Source: Nostoc sp. ATCC 43529 (lineage in GTDB: Bacteria > Cyanobacteriota > Cyanobacteriia > Cyanobacteriales > Nostocaceae). From it: DNA of 64,000 nucleotides. The DNA is taken from positions 143,326-207,325 of the forward strand of contig LWTK01000034.1 of NCBI GenBank assembly GCA_003326205.1, in the 5' to 3' direction. Positions within the stretch are counted from its first letter, which is position 1. The number at the start of each line of letters is the position of its first letter. The notes beneath the pieces were generated by a model. It was given only the letters and a program-made list of their open reading frames with translations. It had not been told where the DNA came from and made no database searches. The translations under genes were made by a program, and so were the position numbers. Positions 9,155 through 18,879 of the stretch are shown piece by piece.

Positions 9155-10561
9155 TTATTCTCGCGTCATTGGTATATCTAACCAATTACTCAATTCCTGA
9201 GCTAGCCATTCTATTTCCAATTCAGAGTTAATCACACCACCAGAACCAGCCAGTTGATATTTATGTACTCCAACCCAAAGGATCAACTCTGGCTTCACTT
9301 CAACTCTAGTACCGGTGTTCAAATCTATCTCATAGCGTTTCGGACTATAAACCAGCTTGCGTACATGTTGTCTTGGCGTTGGATGGGTACGGTTGAATTT
9401 AAATCCTAACAGTTCATTTGTAAAAGTAATTTGCTGGCGATCTAAGCGCAGTCGGATGCGCCCCAACAAAGGGAACAAAAATTGATACATCATGTAAAAG
9501 CCAGCACCCCAAAAAGGAAGTGAAAACAATGTAAACAGGAGGGTTGAATAATCGTTTCTAATAGGTGCAGAGATTACGGCAATTAGCCAAGATAGAGTAA
9601 ATGAATTCCAGGCGATCGCAAACAAACCTGTGAATATTATCGATGGATGAAAGCCCGTTGATGGAATAATAATTTCAAGAGTATTCCAATTTTTAATTAT
9701 TTCAATTTTGCTACCTATTGGTTTGCCAACAGCTAAAGCTTTATCAAGTTCAAACTGAGGCTGTTCTAAAATTTTTAAGGCTTGTGAGGCAGAACTCAAA
9801 CGTTTTTCTAAACTCGGTTCAGTCATTTGTTGCAAAGCGCGAGTAAAACTCTGGCTGAGATTAGCCACCTGCTCGAACTGAATGCGAAAATCCTTTTGGG
9901 GTAAATCCGCGGGGTGAGTACCCGTGACCAAGTAAATTAAAGTCGCGCCTAGACTATAGATGTCAGAAGCCGGAACAGTGCGCCCACCAAATTGCTCCTG
10001 GGGCATATAACCGTAGGTTCCCACCACAGTCCTAGTCCCGGTTTCTGTGGCGAGGACAGTTTGCACCGAACCAAAATCGATGAGATAAACTTCACCGACA
10101 CTATTACCAGAGCGATCGCCCAATAAAATATTGCTAGGCTTAAGATCGCGATGGATAACAGGCGGATGCAGCCCATGTAAGTAAATCAGAATTTCTAAAA
10201 TAGCCTTGGCTATCTGTTTTACCTCAGCTTCCGTAAAAGTCCGTCCAGTTTGTAAGTATTGCTCTAAAGTTTGTGCTGGAATATAAGTTTGTACTAGGGC
10301 AAATCCTTTGATGGTTGGTGAATTTACCTCAAAATAGTCTAAATAGCGAGGTATTAAAGGATGCGACAAAGATTTTAGCGTTTGGGCTTCTCGCTCAAAC
10401 AGCTTGAGATCGTCCCATTCAAAGTCACTACCAAAAGAGAGTAACTTGATGACGACTAATTCCTGAGTTTTCAAGTCACGAGCTAACAGCGTCCGTCGCC
10501 CTGCTTTTTTTCCTAATAGCTGCTGAACTTCGTAGCGCTCGTCCAATATTTCGCTAATCAT
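9155..10561 (-). CDS. Ser/Thr protein kinase, membrane-anchored (paralogue)
   Basis: 468 residues, colinear with the next gene downstream: kinase domain with the same GKKAGRRTL loop, VVIKLL lysine, HRDLKPSN and DFGSVQ, then two transmembrane segments and the RLRLDRQQITFTNELLGFKF tail. The upstream gene of the pair, it probably carries the promoter, in the 80 bp before its ATG. Similarity along the whole length, including the tail, shows duplication rather than convergent domain assembly. The tail domain is not one I can name. Confidence 0.88.
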   Translation of the reverse strand: MISEILDERYEVQQLLGKKAGRRTLLARDLKTQELVVIKLLSFGSDFEWDDLKLFEREAQTLKSLSHPLIPRYLDYFEVNSPTIKGFALVQTYIPAQTLEQYLQTGRTFTEAEVKQIAKAILEILIYLHGLHPPVIHRDLKPSNILLGDRSGNSVGEVYLIDFGSVQTVLATETGTRTVVGTYGYMPQEQFGGRTVPASDIYSLGATLIYLVTGTHPADLPQKDFRIQFEQVANLSQSFTRALQQMTEPSLEKRLSSASQALKILEQPQFELDKALAVGKPIGSKIEIIKNWNTLEIIIPSTGFHPSIIFTGLFAIAWNSFTLSWLIAVISAPIRNDYSTLLFTLFSLPFWGAGFYMMYQFLFPLLGRIRLRLDRQQITFTNELLGFKFNRTHPTPRQHVRKLVYSPKRYEIDLNTGTRVEVKPELILWVGVHKYQLAGSGGVINSELEIEWLAQELSNWLDIPMTRE

Positions 10562-10655
10562 TATTGTTTGTGATAAAGCTACTTTTGAAAAGTTTTCATA
10601 ATTAATGGCTTTTCAACGTAGTTTGCCAATATCTTTAGTATAATTGCGTAGTTCT

Positions 10656-11258
10656 ATGCCTTCCCAACTTTGGCCTTATATTACCCCTGGTATTCCCGAT
10701 GAATTGTTCGAGCATTTGCCAGGAATTCCCCTGAGCCAGCGAGAAGTCCGACTGTTGTTAATTGCTCAACTGCGGCTACAACCAAATTCAGTGTTGTGGG
10801 ACATTGGTGCAGGGACGGGTACAATTCCTGTAGAAGTGGGATTGCTATGTCCAAAAGGAAAGATTATTGCTGTTGAAAGGGATGAAGAAGTAGCTAATCT
10901 GATTAAGCGTAACTGCGATCGCTTTGAAGTCAAGAACGTCGAAGTCATTGAAGGTAGCGCCCCAGAGTGTTTGCAGGATCTCAAGGTGACCCCTCACCGC
11001 GTTTGTATTGAGGGAGGACGCCCCATTCAGGAAATTCTGCAAGCAGCTTGGCAATATTTACCGCCATCAGGTCGGGTTGTAGCCACAGCTGCTAATCTAG
11101 AGAGTCTGTATGCTATTTCCCAGAGTTTTTCCCTATTAAGGGCAAGAAATATCGAAGTCGTCCAGTCTGCCGTCAACCGCTTAGAAACACGCGGCTTTTC
11201 TCAAACCTTTACCGCCGTCGATCCCATTTTTATCCTCAGTGGTGAGAAACTGGATTAG
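10656..11258 (+). CDS. cbiT: Precorrin-6B C15-methyltransferase/decarboxylase CbiT
   Basis: 200 residues from the ATG at 10656; an in-frame TTG 12 nt upstream is a weaker start. The SAM-binding motif LWDIGAGTGTIPVEVGLL (around residue 45), the AVERDEE strand and IEGSAPECL fit the CbiT family, which methylates C15 and decarboxylates precorrin during cobalamin synthesis. In many bacteria CbiT is fused to CbiE as CobL; here it stands alone. No other cobalamin genes lie nearby. Divergent from the kinase pair. Confidence 0.88.
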   Translation: MPSQLWPYITPGIPDELFEHLPGIPLSQREVRLLLIAQLRLQPNSVLWDIGAGTGTIPVEVGLLCPKGKIIAVERDEEVANLIKRNCDRFEVKNVEVIEGSAPECLQDLKVTPHRVCIEGGRPIQEILQAAWQYLPPSGRVVATAANLESLYAISQSFSLLRARNIEVVQSAVNRLETRGFSQTFTAVDPIFILSGEKLD

Positions 11259-11425
11259 GGCATAGGGCATGGGTCATGGGGCATTGCAAGAGGCAGAGGG
11301 GCAGGGGGCAAGGGGGAAAATGAAAAATTACCTCTTTCCCTTCTGCTCCCCTGCTCCCCGCTCCCCATCTCCCCGATGCCCAATGCCCCATGCCCTATGC
11401 CCTATGCCCAATCTTTAATACTTCT
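11259..11425. repeat. GC-skewed inverted intergenic repeat
   Basis: GGCATAGGGCATGGGTCATG-type units on the left face CCCAATGCCCCATGCCC units on the right, so the transcript could fold into a large stem between cbiT and cdsA. The right arm runs into the 36 nt before the cdsA start and keeps that frame open artificially. Confidence 0.75.
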
Positions 11426-12316
11426 ATGCCTTGGTCTCGGATTATTAGTGGAATTATTGCGATCGCTCTTGCTCTGAGTGCGACCCTTTTGGGGGGTTGG
11501 TACTTTACCATCATGTTTGCGGTTGTTGTCTTTTTGGGTCAACAGGAATATTTTAATTTAGTGCGAGCCAGAGGCATTGCTCCTGCTGCTAAGACCACTA
11601 TGGCTGCTAGCCAAGTCTTGCTGGTAATTTGTACCCTTGATGGCAGTTTAGCTGATGCTGTGATGCCAATAGCTGGCACACTTATTTGTTTTTACCTGCT
11701 GTTTCAACCCAAATTCGCCACCATCGCGGATATTTCTGCTTCCATCATGGGGCTATTTTACGTAGGTTATTTACCAAGTTATTGGGTGCGCTTAAGAGCG
11801 ATTGACACTGCTGCTTTTAGCAATCTTCCTTTCGGAGGTTACTGGCCAACAACTTGGGTAGGTTTCTGGGAAAAGGCAAATTCTACTTCTCTACCACAAG
11901 GTTTGACAGCCACACTGCTGACTTTGCTATGTATTTGGGCAGCCGATATCGGTGCTTACATAATCGGCAAATTCTTTGGTAAAACCCGTTTGTCTGAAAT
12001 TAGTCCGAAAAAAACCGTAGAAGGTGCCGTGTTTGGTATTACCTCCAGCGTTGCTGTAGCTTTAGCTGGAGCCTATTATTTGCACTTGCCTAAATCTCTG
12101 TTTACTGGTTTAGCATTGGGTTTGCTAATAGGCATTGCTAGCCTTTTAGGCGATCTCACCGAGTCTATGCTCAAGCGGGATGCTGGAGTCAAGGATTCTG
12201 GACAGTTAATTCCTGGCCATGGTGGTATTTTAGACCGTACTGATAGTTATATTTTTACCGCACCTTTAGTTTATTATTTCGTAACCCTAATTTTGCCGCT
12301 GTTTGCAAATGGGTAG
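11426..12316 (+). CDS. cdsA: Phosphatidate cytidylyltransferase
   Basis: 296 residues from the ATG of MPWSRIISGIIAIAL; the preceding in-frame codons belong to an intergenic repeat. It is a polytopic membrane protein with about eight hydrophobic segments and makes CDP-diacylglycerol for phosphatidylglycerol synthesis. The family signature appears near the C-terminus: SLLGDLTESMLKRDAGVKDSGQLIPGHGGILDRTDS, with the conserved S...KR..KD....PGHGG..DR.D residues intact. The central WAADIGAYIIGKFFGKTRLSEISPKKTVEG segment is also typical. Confidence 0.95.
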   Translation: MPWSRIISGIIAIALALSATLLGGWYFTIMFAVVVFLGQQEYFNLVRARGIAPAAKTTMAASQVLLVICTLDGSLADAVMPIAGTLICFYLLFQPKFATIADISASIMGLFYVGYLPSYWVRLRAIDTAAFSNLPFGGYWPTTWVGFWEKANSTSLPQGLTATLLTLLCIWAADIGAYIIGKFFGKTRLSEISPKKTVEGAVFGITSSVAVALAGAYYLHLPKSLFTGLALGLLIGIASLLGDLTESMLKRDAGVKDSGQLIPGHGGILDRTDSYIFTAPLVYYFVTLILPLFANG

Positions 12317-12481
12317 AAGGGACTGGTGACTGGGGACTGGTGACTGGAAATTGGGGATTGGCGATTGGGGGGAGACAGGGGAAGCAAAAGGAGAATAACT
12401 CTTAACTCCTCACTCCTCACTCACCATTCCTCACTCACCACTCCTCACTCACAATCCCCAGTCCCCAGTCCCCAATCCCTA
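12317..12481. repeat. Inverted repeat cluster (GGGACTGGTGACTGG / CCAGTCCCC)
   Basis: Left arm of GGGGACTGGTGACTGG units, centre of CTCCTCACTCACCA units, right arm of CCCAGTCCCCAGTCCCC units. It forms a long imperfect hairpin between the convergent genes cdsA and the DUF2993 gene and may also stop transcription. Confidence 0.75.
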
Positions 12482-13195
12482 TTACGGGTTAACGTTAATC
12501 TGCCCACGACACACTAGCTTACCGGGGATCAGCGTTAGTTCTTGGATATCAACATCTGAGCCAAGATCGAAACTGTAGGCATGATTGTCTTGAAATAAAT
12601 CTGTCTGGTCATCTTTAATTTGGATATCTGTCAGTTGCAACTGGCGACCATTGAGTAAATCTAAGCCCAGAGAGATTTCCAGAGGCGTTGTTTGGCTATT
12701 GGTGACTTGAGAACCGAGCAGTATAATTTGGTTGTTCTTAAGAATAATTTCTTGCCAGTTAATGGGTTGTGTTTTTGGGCAATATGTTGGTAAAACTTTA
12801 ACCAGTAGGTCGCTCAAAGCAGTTGATAATAAGCCAGATGAGAGGGAAGCATTGAGATCTTTCTCGTCTATGGTCAAATCGCCAACAACTGGTACTGTTT
12901 GTAACAGTCGCAAGGGCTTTCCCTTGAGTATTGAACCGATATTTATCTGAATATTTTCTGCTATTAATTGAATTTTTGTAATTAGGAGTCCTTGATAAAC
13001 AGCATGAGTAGCAAAAATAGATACCGAAGGAATGCGTCCAGAGAGAATTTGGCGATCGCTAGCTTTAATCTCCACTTCTAGTTCAGATATCTCGCTGACT
13101 TGGGCCCTCAACCACAGCTTTAAAGCTGTTGTGAGTACTTGCGTAATTATTCGGATTTTGTTTACATTTGTTGTTTGGGAATTTTGCTCTGACAT
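12482..13195 (-). CDS. DUF2993 (LmeA-type) protein
   Basis: 237 residues. The layout, an N-terminal helix ITQVLTTALKLWLRAQVSEI followed by LEVEIKASDRQILSGRIPSVSIFATHAVYQGLLITKIQL, fits the DUF2993 family of cyanobacteria and actinobacteria, whose actinobacterial member LmeA binds phospholipids. There is no clear signal peptide. The family assignment is from memory of the pattern; the cyanobacterial function is unknown. Convergent with cdsA. Confidence 0.75.
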   Translation of the reverse strand: MSEQNSQTTNVNKIRIITQVLTTALKLWLRAQVSEISELEVEIKASDRQILSGRIPSVSIFATHAVYQGLLITKIQLIAENIQINIGSILKGKPLRLLQTVPVVGDLTIDEKDLNASLSSGLLSTALSDLLVKVLPTYCPKTQPINWQEIILKNNQIILLGSQVTNSQTTPLEISLGLDLLNGRQLQLTDIQIKDDQTDLFQDNHAYSFDLGSDVDIQELTLIPGKLVCRGQINVNP

Positions 13196-13328
13196 CTAAC
13201 CAATGGAGTTTATGAGTATTTGCTCTACAGCTGACGAATCTAAACAAGCCTTAAATGTAACATTTATGCCTAGTCACTACAAAATGCAAATATCATTTAA
13301 TAGTTAACAGTAAATTAGTAATTTATAC

Positions 13329-14087
13329 ATGGAGGCACGGTTACAAAAAGTTATTGCTCAATGGGGTATTGCCTCACGTCGTGAAGCTGAAGAAATGATT
13401 AAGCGATCGCGAGTGCGGATCAATGGTGTATTGGCACATTTAGGTCAAAAAGTCGATCCCGAAAAAGATGCGATCGCTATTGATGGCAAGCTGATATCAC
13501 CAAACAAGCGCCCAGCCTTGATTTATCTGTTGCTGCACAAACCAGCTGGCGTAGTTTCAACTTGCTACGATCCTCACAAAAGACCAACAGTCTTGGATCT
13601 ATTACCAAAAGAATTACGCGAGGGTTCGGGTATTCATCCAGTTGGGCGTTTAGATGTAGACTCCACAGGAGCATTAATTCTGACAAATGACGGAGACTTG
13701 ACATTTGGGCTAACCCATCCACGTCACAGCATTTCCAAGACATATCGTGTTTTGGTGAAAGGACATCCTCCAGAAGCAGTATTGCGGATGTGGCGTCAGG
13801 GTGTGGTGTTAGAGGGTAGAAAAACCCGACCCGCTAAGGTACAGATCGTAGAATGTTCTGCCCAAGGAAGCTTTTTAGAAATAGTTTTACAGGAGGGAAG
13901 AAATCGCCAGATTCGCCGAGTAGCACAACAACTGGGATACCCAGTAATCCAACTGCACCGGAGTGCCATCGGCTCAATTCAATTACAAACGCCAAAAGAA
14001 CCATTTTTGCCAGAGGGTAAATATCGTTTCCTCAAAGATCGTGAAATTCAGTTTTTGCGAGAACAGATCGACCAGGAGTCAGAATAG
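13329..14087 (+). CDS. RsuA/RluB-family rRNA pseudouridine synthase
   Basis: 252 residues: an S4 RNA-binding domain at 1-60 (RLQKVIAQWGIASRREAEEMI) and the catalytic domain with GRLDVDSTGALILTNDGDL, where the first Asp of GRLD is the catalytic residue, then EGRNRQIRR near the C-terminus. It isomerises a uridine in large or small subunit rRNA. RluB-like specificity (23S U2605) is most common for such cyanobacterial proteins, but the target cannot be fixed from sequence. Confidence 0.92.
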   Translation: MEARLQKVIAQWGIASRREAEEMIKRSRVRINGVLAHLGQKVDPEKDAIAIDGKLISPNKRPALIYLLLHKPAGVVSTCYDPHKRPTVLDLLPKELREGSGIHPVGRLDVDSTGALILTNDGDLTFGLTHPRHSISKTYRVLVKGHPPEAVLRMWRQGVVLEGRKTRPAKVQIVECSAQGSFLEIVLQEGRNRQIRRVAQQLGYPVIQLHRSAIGSIQLQTPKEPFLPEGKYRFLKDREIQFLREQIDQESE

Positions 14088-14398
14088 AGAATTCACCAAT
14101 CCAGAATTCCGAATTCAGAATTTAAATAGGTGCAGCTTGAGACCACCAGATAATTTGACGCCGTATGGTCTGAACTCTTAGCCTTCTTAAATGCGCTAAT
14201 CTTCTACACCAGAAAATTTTCTTGCAGTAGTGACTCACCAAATCGTAGATTTGTTTAGGGGTTTTAAACCCATTTATTCATTACAAAAGTAGCTATATAA
14301 TTCATCCTGAATTCTAGCTTGGTGAATTCAGAATTCAGAATTCTTCCCTGTTCAAGCAACCTATTAAAGATTTAGTTGAGTAAGGAGTGTCAGAAGGC
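14088..14398. other. Intergenic with GAATTC-rich inverted repeats
   Basis: 311 bp. GAATTCCGAATTCAGAATTT near 14105 and GTGAATTCAGAATTCAGAATTC near 14322 are related inverted copies flanking AT-rich DNA. No gene is seen; AAGGAG at 14382-14387 serves the next gene. Confidence 0.6.
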
Positions 14399-15235
14399 AT
14401 GAAATGGCCAAGAAAGAAAAATAATCAGCAGCCCCCACTTTCATTAGAGCAACAAAGATCTCAGAAGTTGGCAGAAATTGGCGCTCAACTTTGGGCATTA
14501 CGTCAAGAACAGGGTCTATCTCTAGAACAAATGGTTGTATTGACCATGATTCCGCGGCGGTTATTGCAAGCGATCGAAGAAGGTAATTTAAACGATCTTC
14601 CAGAACCAGTTTATATTCAGGGTTTGATCGGGCGATTTGCCGACGCACTGGGCTTAAATGGAGACGAATTAGCTGACACTTTTCCGATTAATTCTCCACA
14701 AGTAAACTTCCAACCTACGGCGAATTCTTCACCCCTGAATCAACTACGTCCTATTCATCTTTACTTTCTTTACATATTGCTAATTTTATGCTCTGTGAAT
14801 GGCTTATCCTATTTTTTAAATAATGCCGTACTACAAGCAAGTAATATTCCAAGCGAACCACAGCCAAAACAAAACCCCATTGTTAAACCAGAAATAGGTA
14901 GACCAGAATTAGCCCAACCAAAACACTCGCAAGAAGCTCAACCTGTCAGCGACACTTCAAGCAGCATCAAACAAAAAGAGGCTGTACAAATTGGCGTTAC
15001 CTTGAAAGCGTCATCCTGGATTCGGGTAATAGCTGATGGTAAAACTGCGTTTGAAGGTACTCTACCAGAAGGTACTCACCGGGTTTGGAAAGCCCAAGAA
15101 CAACTAACAGTTAAAACTGATAATGCTGGTGGTGTCTTGATGAGCGTTAATCAAGAGAAAGCCAAAGAAATGGGAGAACTAGGGAAAGAAGAAGAAGTTA
15201 TGATTGCGGCTGCTAAACCCAAGGTTTTGAGATGA
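14399..15235 (+). CDS. RodZ-like helix-turn-helix membrane protein (DUF4115)
   Basis: 278 residues from the ATG at 14399 (an overlapping GTG 12 nt upstream is possible). Domain order: HTH_25-type helix-turn-helix at about 20-85 (IGAQLWALRQEQGLSLEQMVVLTMIPRRLLQAIEEGN), one transmembrane segment near 125-145 (IHLYFLYILLILCSVNGLSYF), a Pro/Gln linker and a C-terminal DUF4115 beta domain (VTLKASSWIRVIADGKTAFEGTLPEG). This is the RodZ layout; RodZ couples MreB to the envelope in rods. Whether this copy does so in a filamentous cyanobacterium is inference. Confidence 0.82.
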   Translation: MKWPRKKNNQQPPLSLEQQRSQKLAEIGAQLWALRQEQGLSLEQMVVLTMIPRRLLQAIEEGNLNDLPEPVYIQGLIGRFADALGLNGDELADTFPINSPQVNFQPTANSSPLNQLRPIHLYFLYILLILCSVNGLSYFLNNAVLQASNIPSEPQPKQNPIVKPEIGRPELAQPKHSQEAQPVSDTSSSIKQKEAVQIGVTLKASSWIRVIADGKTAFEGTLPEGTHRVWKAQEQLTVKTDNAGGVLMSVNQEKAKEMGELGKEEEVMIAAAKPKVLR

Positions 15236-15236
15236 A

Positions 15237-15362
15237 CGGGAAGAAGACGCGGGGACATAGAGACGCGGGGACGCGGAGAAAGAAGAAGACCCAAAAAGTG
15301 CGAGACACTGTGAAAGAATCCTCTATGTCCCCGCGTCCCCGCGTCCCCGCGTCCCCGCGTCC
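15237..15362. repeat. Inverted GACGCGGGGAC / GTCCCCGCGTC repeat
   Basis: GACGCGGGGACATAGAGACG on the left pairs with CTCTATGTCCCCGCGTCCCC on the right around an A-rich centre. It sits between convergent genes and could form a terminator-like stem. Confidence 0.8.
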
Positions 15363-16871
15363 TCAATCTGTTTTCGGGGCACGTCCATTGAGTCTGGTGA
15401 GGGCTTTCAGCCTTGAGCTTAATTCCTCTGTTAACGCTGCTGGTTGATAGCGCCATCCCCAGTTACCCTCAGCAACACTAGGAAAATTCATCCGGGCTTC
15501 GTTTCCTAATCCCAAAATATCTTGCAAAGGAATAATCGCTTGATTGGCTACAGAACTCAATGCTAGTCGAATCAAATCCCAGTGGATGCCTTCAGTACTG
15601 ATACAACCTAAATAAAGCAATAAGTTTTGCTTTTCGTAGTCGTTAGCTGTATTGAACCAGCCGACGGTAGTGTCATTGTCGTGGGTTCCGGTATAAACTA
15701 CAGCATTTCGCGGGTAATTGAACGGTAAAAACGGATTGCCGGGATCGGAACCAAAGGCAAATTGCAAAACTTTCATTCCCGGAAATTCAAACTTGTCTCG
15801 CAGTGCTTCGACTTCTGGTGTAATTACTCCCAAATCTTCTGCCAGTACGGGTAGCTTGCCGAGTTTTTGTCCAATTGTTTCAAAAAAAGCTTCTCCAGGC
15901 GCTTCCACCCATTTGCCATTCATGGCTGTTTCTTCACCTTGGGGTACAGACCAATAAGCCTCGAAGCCTCGGAAGTGGTCAATGCGAATTATATCCACAT
16001 AATCCAGCATGGCCTCAAAACGCTGCACCCACCATTTAAAGTCTTGTTTTTGCAGTTCCTCCCAGTTATAAACCGGGTTACCCCACAATTGACCGGTGGC
16101 GCTAAAGTAATCTGGTGGGACTCCTGCCATTTGGGCTGCTTCTCCCGTCTCTTCGTTTAAGGCAAAAATGTCGGGATGCGCCCAGACATCGGCACTATCG
16201 TGAGCTACGTAAATGGGGATATCGCCGATAATTTCTATACCGCGCATGTTGGCGTAGCTTTTCAGGTCTGACCACTGGCGGAAAAATTCAAATTGAACGA
16301 ACTTGTAATAAAAAATTTCTGCATTCAGTCGGCGCTGTACTCTATCTAATGCTTCTGGTTCGCGCTTAACAAATTCAGGTTCCCATTTATGCCAGCTTGC
16401 TCCTTCGTTAGCATCTTTCAGTGCCATAAATAAGGCATAATTGTCTAGCCAATAAGCTTTGCTGTCGCAAAAACCTGCAAACTCTCTCTGTTGGATAGGC
16501 GTAGCATTGGCTCTAAAGTTTTCGCAGGCTTTTTTGAGTAGTCCAATCTTAATTGGGACAACGCGATCGTAATCTAATTTTTCTTCAGAAAATGCTGGTA
16601 AATTAGCAAAGTCTTCTGCAACTAGCAAACCCTCTTCTATAAGTTTTTCTGGGCTAATCAGTAGGGGGTTTCCCGCCATTGCTGAGTAGCACATATACGG
16701 AGAATTTCCGTATGCAGTGGGGCCTAAAGGTAAAACTTGCCAATATTGTTGATGGCTTTCTTTGAGAAAATCAATGAAGCGATAGGCTTCTAAGCCTAAA
16801 TCCCCAATGCCAAATCGACTGGGAAAAGAAGTAGGATGCAGCAGAATGCCACTAGATCTGGGAAAAGGCAT
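15363..16871 (-). CDS. malQ: 4-alpha-glucanotransferase (amylomaltase, GH77)
   Basis: 502 residues, normal for the short bacterial GH77 type. It transfers maltosyl units between alpha-1,4-glucans in glycogen breakdown. Motifs in order: GILLHPTSFPSRFGIGDLG at the N-terminus, GDIPIYVAHDSADVWAHP, the nucleophile region RIDHFRGFEAYW (Asp of RIDHFRG), LAEDLG with the acid/base Glu, and THDNDT. All catalytic residues are present. Monocistronic. Confidence 0.96.
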   Translation of the reverse strand: MPFPRSSGILLHPTSFPSRFGIGDLGLEAYRFIDFLKESHQQYWQVLPLGPTAYGNSPYMCYSAMAGNPLLISPEKLIEEGLLVAEDFANLPAFSEEKLDYDRVVPIKIGLLKKACENFRANATPIQQREFAGFCDSKAYWLDNYALFMALKDANEGASWHKWEPEFVKREPEALDRVQRRLNAEIFYYKFVQFEFFRQWSDLKSYANMRGIEIIGDIPIYVAHDSADVWAHPDIFALNEETGEAAQMAGVPPDYFSATGQLWGNPVYNWEELQKQDFKWWVQRFEAMLDYVDIIRIDHFRGFEAYWSVPQGEETAMNGKWVEAPGEAFFETIGQKLGKLPVLAEDLGVITPEVEALRDKFEFPGMKVLQFAFGSDPGNPFLPFNYPRNAVVYTGTHDNDTTVGWFNTANDYEKQNLLLYLGCISTEGIHWDLIRLALSSVANQAIIPLQDILGLGNEARMNFPSVAEGNWGWRYQPAALTEELSSRLKALTRLNGRAPKTD

Positions 16872-17010
16872 ATTTAACCTGAATTATAGGAGCAAGCGAT
16901 CGCCACAACAAAAAACTACGCGATCGCATCGAATTTATCACACATCAGTATTTACAAGGGAAATCCAGTAAACTCATTTTACTTGTCGTTAGTCATTTGT
17001 CCTTCGTAAA

Positions 17011-17055
17011 TAACTAATGACTAATGACCAATGACTAATGACTAATAACTATGAC
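17011..17055. repeat. Heptamer array abutting the Nudix gene start
   Basis: Tandem TAATGAC/CAATGAC units run directly into ATGACTTAC, the first codons of the Nudix gene. A short inverted piece (GTTAGTCATTTG) lies at 16988-17000. Confidence 0.85.
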
Positions 17056-17482
17056 TTACCGAAATCCTGCACCGACAGTTGATATCATCATTGAACTAGT
17101 AGATCGACCTCATCGACCAATAGTGTTAATTGAAAGACATAATTCACCCTTAGGCTGGGCTATTCCTGGCGGTTTTGTGGATTATGGGGAAGCTGTGGAA
17201 GTAGCGGCGCGGCGAGAAGCCCAGGAAGAAACTGGTTTGCAAGTGGAATTAATTGAACAATTACTGGTGTATTCTGACCCCAATCGCGATCCGCGTCAAC
17301 ATACCATTAGTATTGTATTTTTGGCGACGGCGACGGGAGAACCTGTGGCTGGCGATGATGCTAAGGGTGTAGGAATTTTTGAGTCTTGGCGCGTGCCGAG
17401 TAATTTATGTTTTGACCACGATCGCATTTTGCAAGATTATTGGCGATATCGGCATTATGGGATACGTCCGAGGTTGGGGTAG
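17051..17482 (+). CDS. Nudix hydrolase
   Basis: 143 residues. The Nudix box GX5EX7REUXEEXGU is complete: [24 protein letters not shown]. The N-terminus [15 protein letters not shown] and the segment [16 protein letters not shown] resemble ADP-ribose/NADH-type or dNTP-cleaning Nudix enzymes. The substrate cannot be set. Its ATG comes from the end of a heptamer array and has no Shine-Dalgarno sequence. Confidence 0.9.
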   Translation: MTYRNPAPTVDIIIELVDRPHRPIVLIERHNSPLGWAIPGGFVDYGEAVEVAARREAQEETGLQVELIEQLLVYSDPNRDPRQHTISIVFLATATGEPVAGDDAKGVGIFESWRVPSNLCFDHDRILQDYWRYRHYGIRPRLG

Positions 17483-17591
17483 GGGAACGAACCGCAAAGG
17501 ACGCAAAGGGCGCAAAGTAAGAAAAGAGAGGAATACCTGTGACACAAAGTTTTTGTGATTATACTGTGTCAGTGGTATTTAATATTGCATT

Positions 17592-18719
17592 ATGAGTGCT
17601 GAGGAATTTTTGGAGAGATACGCAGCAGGAATACGCCAGTTTCATAAAGGAAATCGTCAAGGCATAGACCTTAGAGGCGCAGATCTTAGTGAGATAGACC
17701 TATTTAGTGCAAATTGGAATGGGGCAGATTTAAGTGAAGCGACTTTGACTAGAGCAAAACTTAATCACACAAGTTTAAGTAGAGTATCTCTAACAAATGC
17801 AAATTTGGTTGGAATAGAGGGTTCTTCAACTAATCTTAGTTGGGCAGACCTAAGTGGTGCGGACTTAAGTTGTGCAAATTTGAATAATGCAAACCTGAGT
17901 GGGGCAGATTTGGCTAGAGTAAACTTTACTCAGGTAAAGCTAACTGAAGTTAATTTTTCTGGTGCAAATCTTCAGAAAGCTAAAATTCGGGGAGTCACTT
18001 TAGAGAAATGTAATTTATCAGAGGTCGATTTAGCTGAGGCAGATTTAGCCAGGGTTTCTTTCAAAGAAGCAAACCTTAATAAAGCTTGTTTGCAACGAGC
18101 AAATCTAGAAAGAGCCTGTCTTGCAGATGCAAACCTGATGATGGCAAACCTTGATGGGGCAAATCTGAAGAAGGCAAATTTAACTGGGGCAAATATCTAT
18201 GGGGCAACGTTTAAAGATGCTGACCTGACTGGTGCGATAATGCCAGATGGAGAGGTTTATAAACCGATCGCTTCTGAAATAGAAATCGGTAAACAGGTAG
18301 CATCGTTAGAGAAAGTGATATCTATGACTCGTAAAGTAATTCGTACTGATAACGCACCCGCACCAGTCGGCCCTTATAATCAAGCGATCGCGGCTTCTGG
18401 TCAATTGTTATTTGTAGCTGGACAAATTGCGATCGATCCCCGCCTGGGTGATGTTGTCTACACCGATGATGTTAAAAAGCAAACCGAGCAAGTAATGGCT
18501 AATCTAGAAGCCATCCTCACAGAAGCCGGAGCGACTTTTGCAGATGTGGTGAAAACTACTGTTTTTCTCGCTGATATGAATGATTTTGCGGCGGTAAATG
18601 CCGTTTATGCAAAATATTTCCCCGAAAATACAGCCCCAGCGCGGGCTTGTGTTGAGGTATCCCGCTTGCCTAAGAATGTGTTGGTAGAAATTGAATGTAT
18701 TGCTGTGATTAGCGGTTAG
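17592..18719 (+). CDS. Pentapeptide-repeat protein fused to a RidA domain
   Basis: 375 residues in one uninterrupted frame. Residues 20-217 are about 36 A(D/N)LxX pentapeptide repeats forming a right-handed quadrilateral helix. From residue 245 ([22 protein letters not shown]) to the end runs a full RidA domain of 131 residues, with GQIAIDP and the substrate-binding Arg in [12 protein letters not shown]. RidA deaminates reactive enamines/imines made by PLP enzymes. The internal ATG at 18324 with a weak GAGAAAG 8 nt upstream could also give free RidA. The fusion is unusual: RidA normally stands alone. Confidence 0.85.
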   Translation: MSAEEFLERYAAGIRQFHKGNRQGIDLRGADLSEIDLFSANWNGADLSEATLTRAKLNHTSLSRVSLTNANLVGIEGSSTNLSWADLSGADLSCANLNNANLSGADLARVNFTQVKLTEVNFSGANLQKAKIRGVTLEKCNLSEVDLAEADLARVSFKEANLNKACLQRANLERACLADANLMMANLDGANLKKANLTGANIYGATFKDADLTGAIMPDGEVYKPIASEIEIGKQVASLEKVISMTRKVIRTDNAPAPVGPYNQAIAASGQLLFVAGQIAIDPRLGDVVYTDDVKKQTEQVMANLEAILTEAGATFADVVKTTVFLADMNDFAAVNAVYAKYFPENTAPARACVEVSRLPKNVLVEIECIAVISG

Positions 18720-18879
18720 TACGAACATACATTCTCAGAGGATATTTATAAAGTGTAAAATGTCAAGCTACACAATAAAAATTTATACCTTTTGCCTACT
18801 TTTAAAACATCCTCTGAGATTTTGAAATATCCTCAGTTTCTAGAATAGAAGTAGAAATTGATGGTCAAAAGGATAAATC

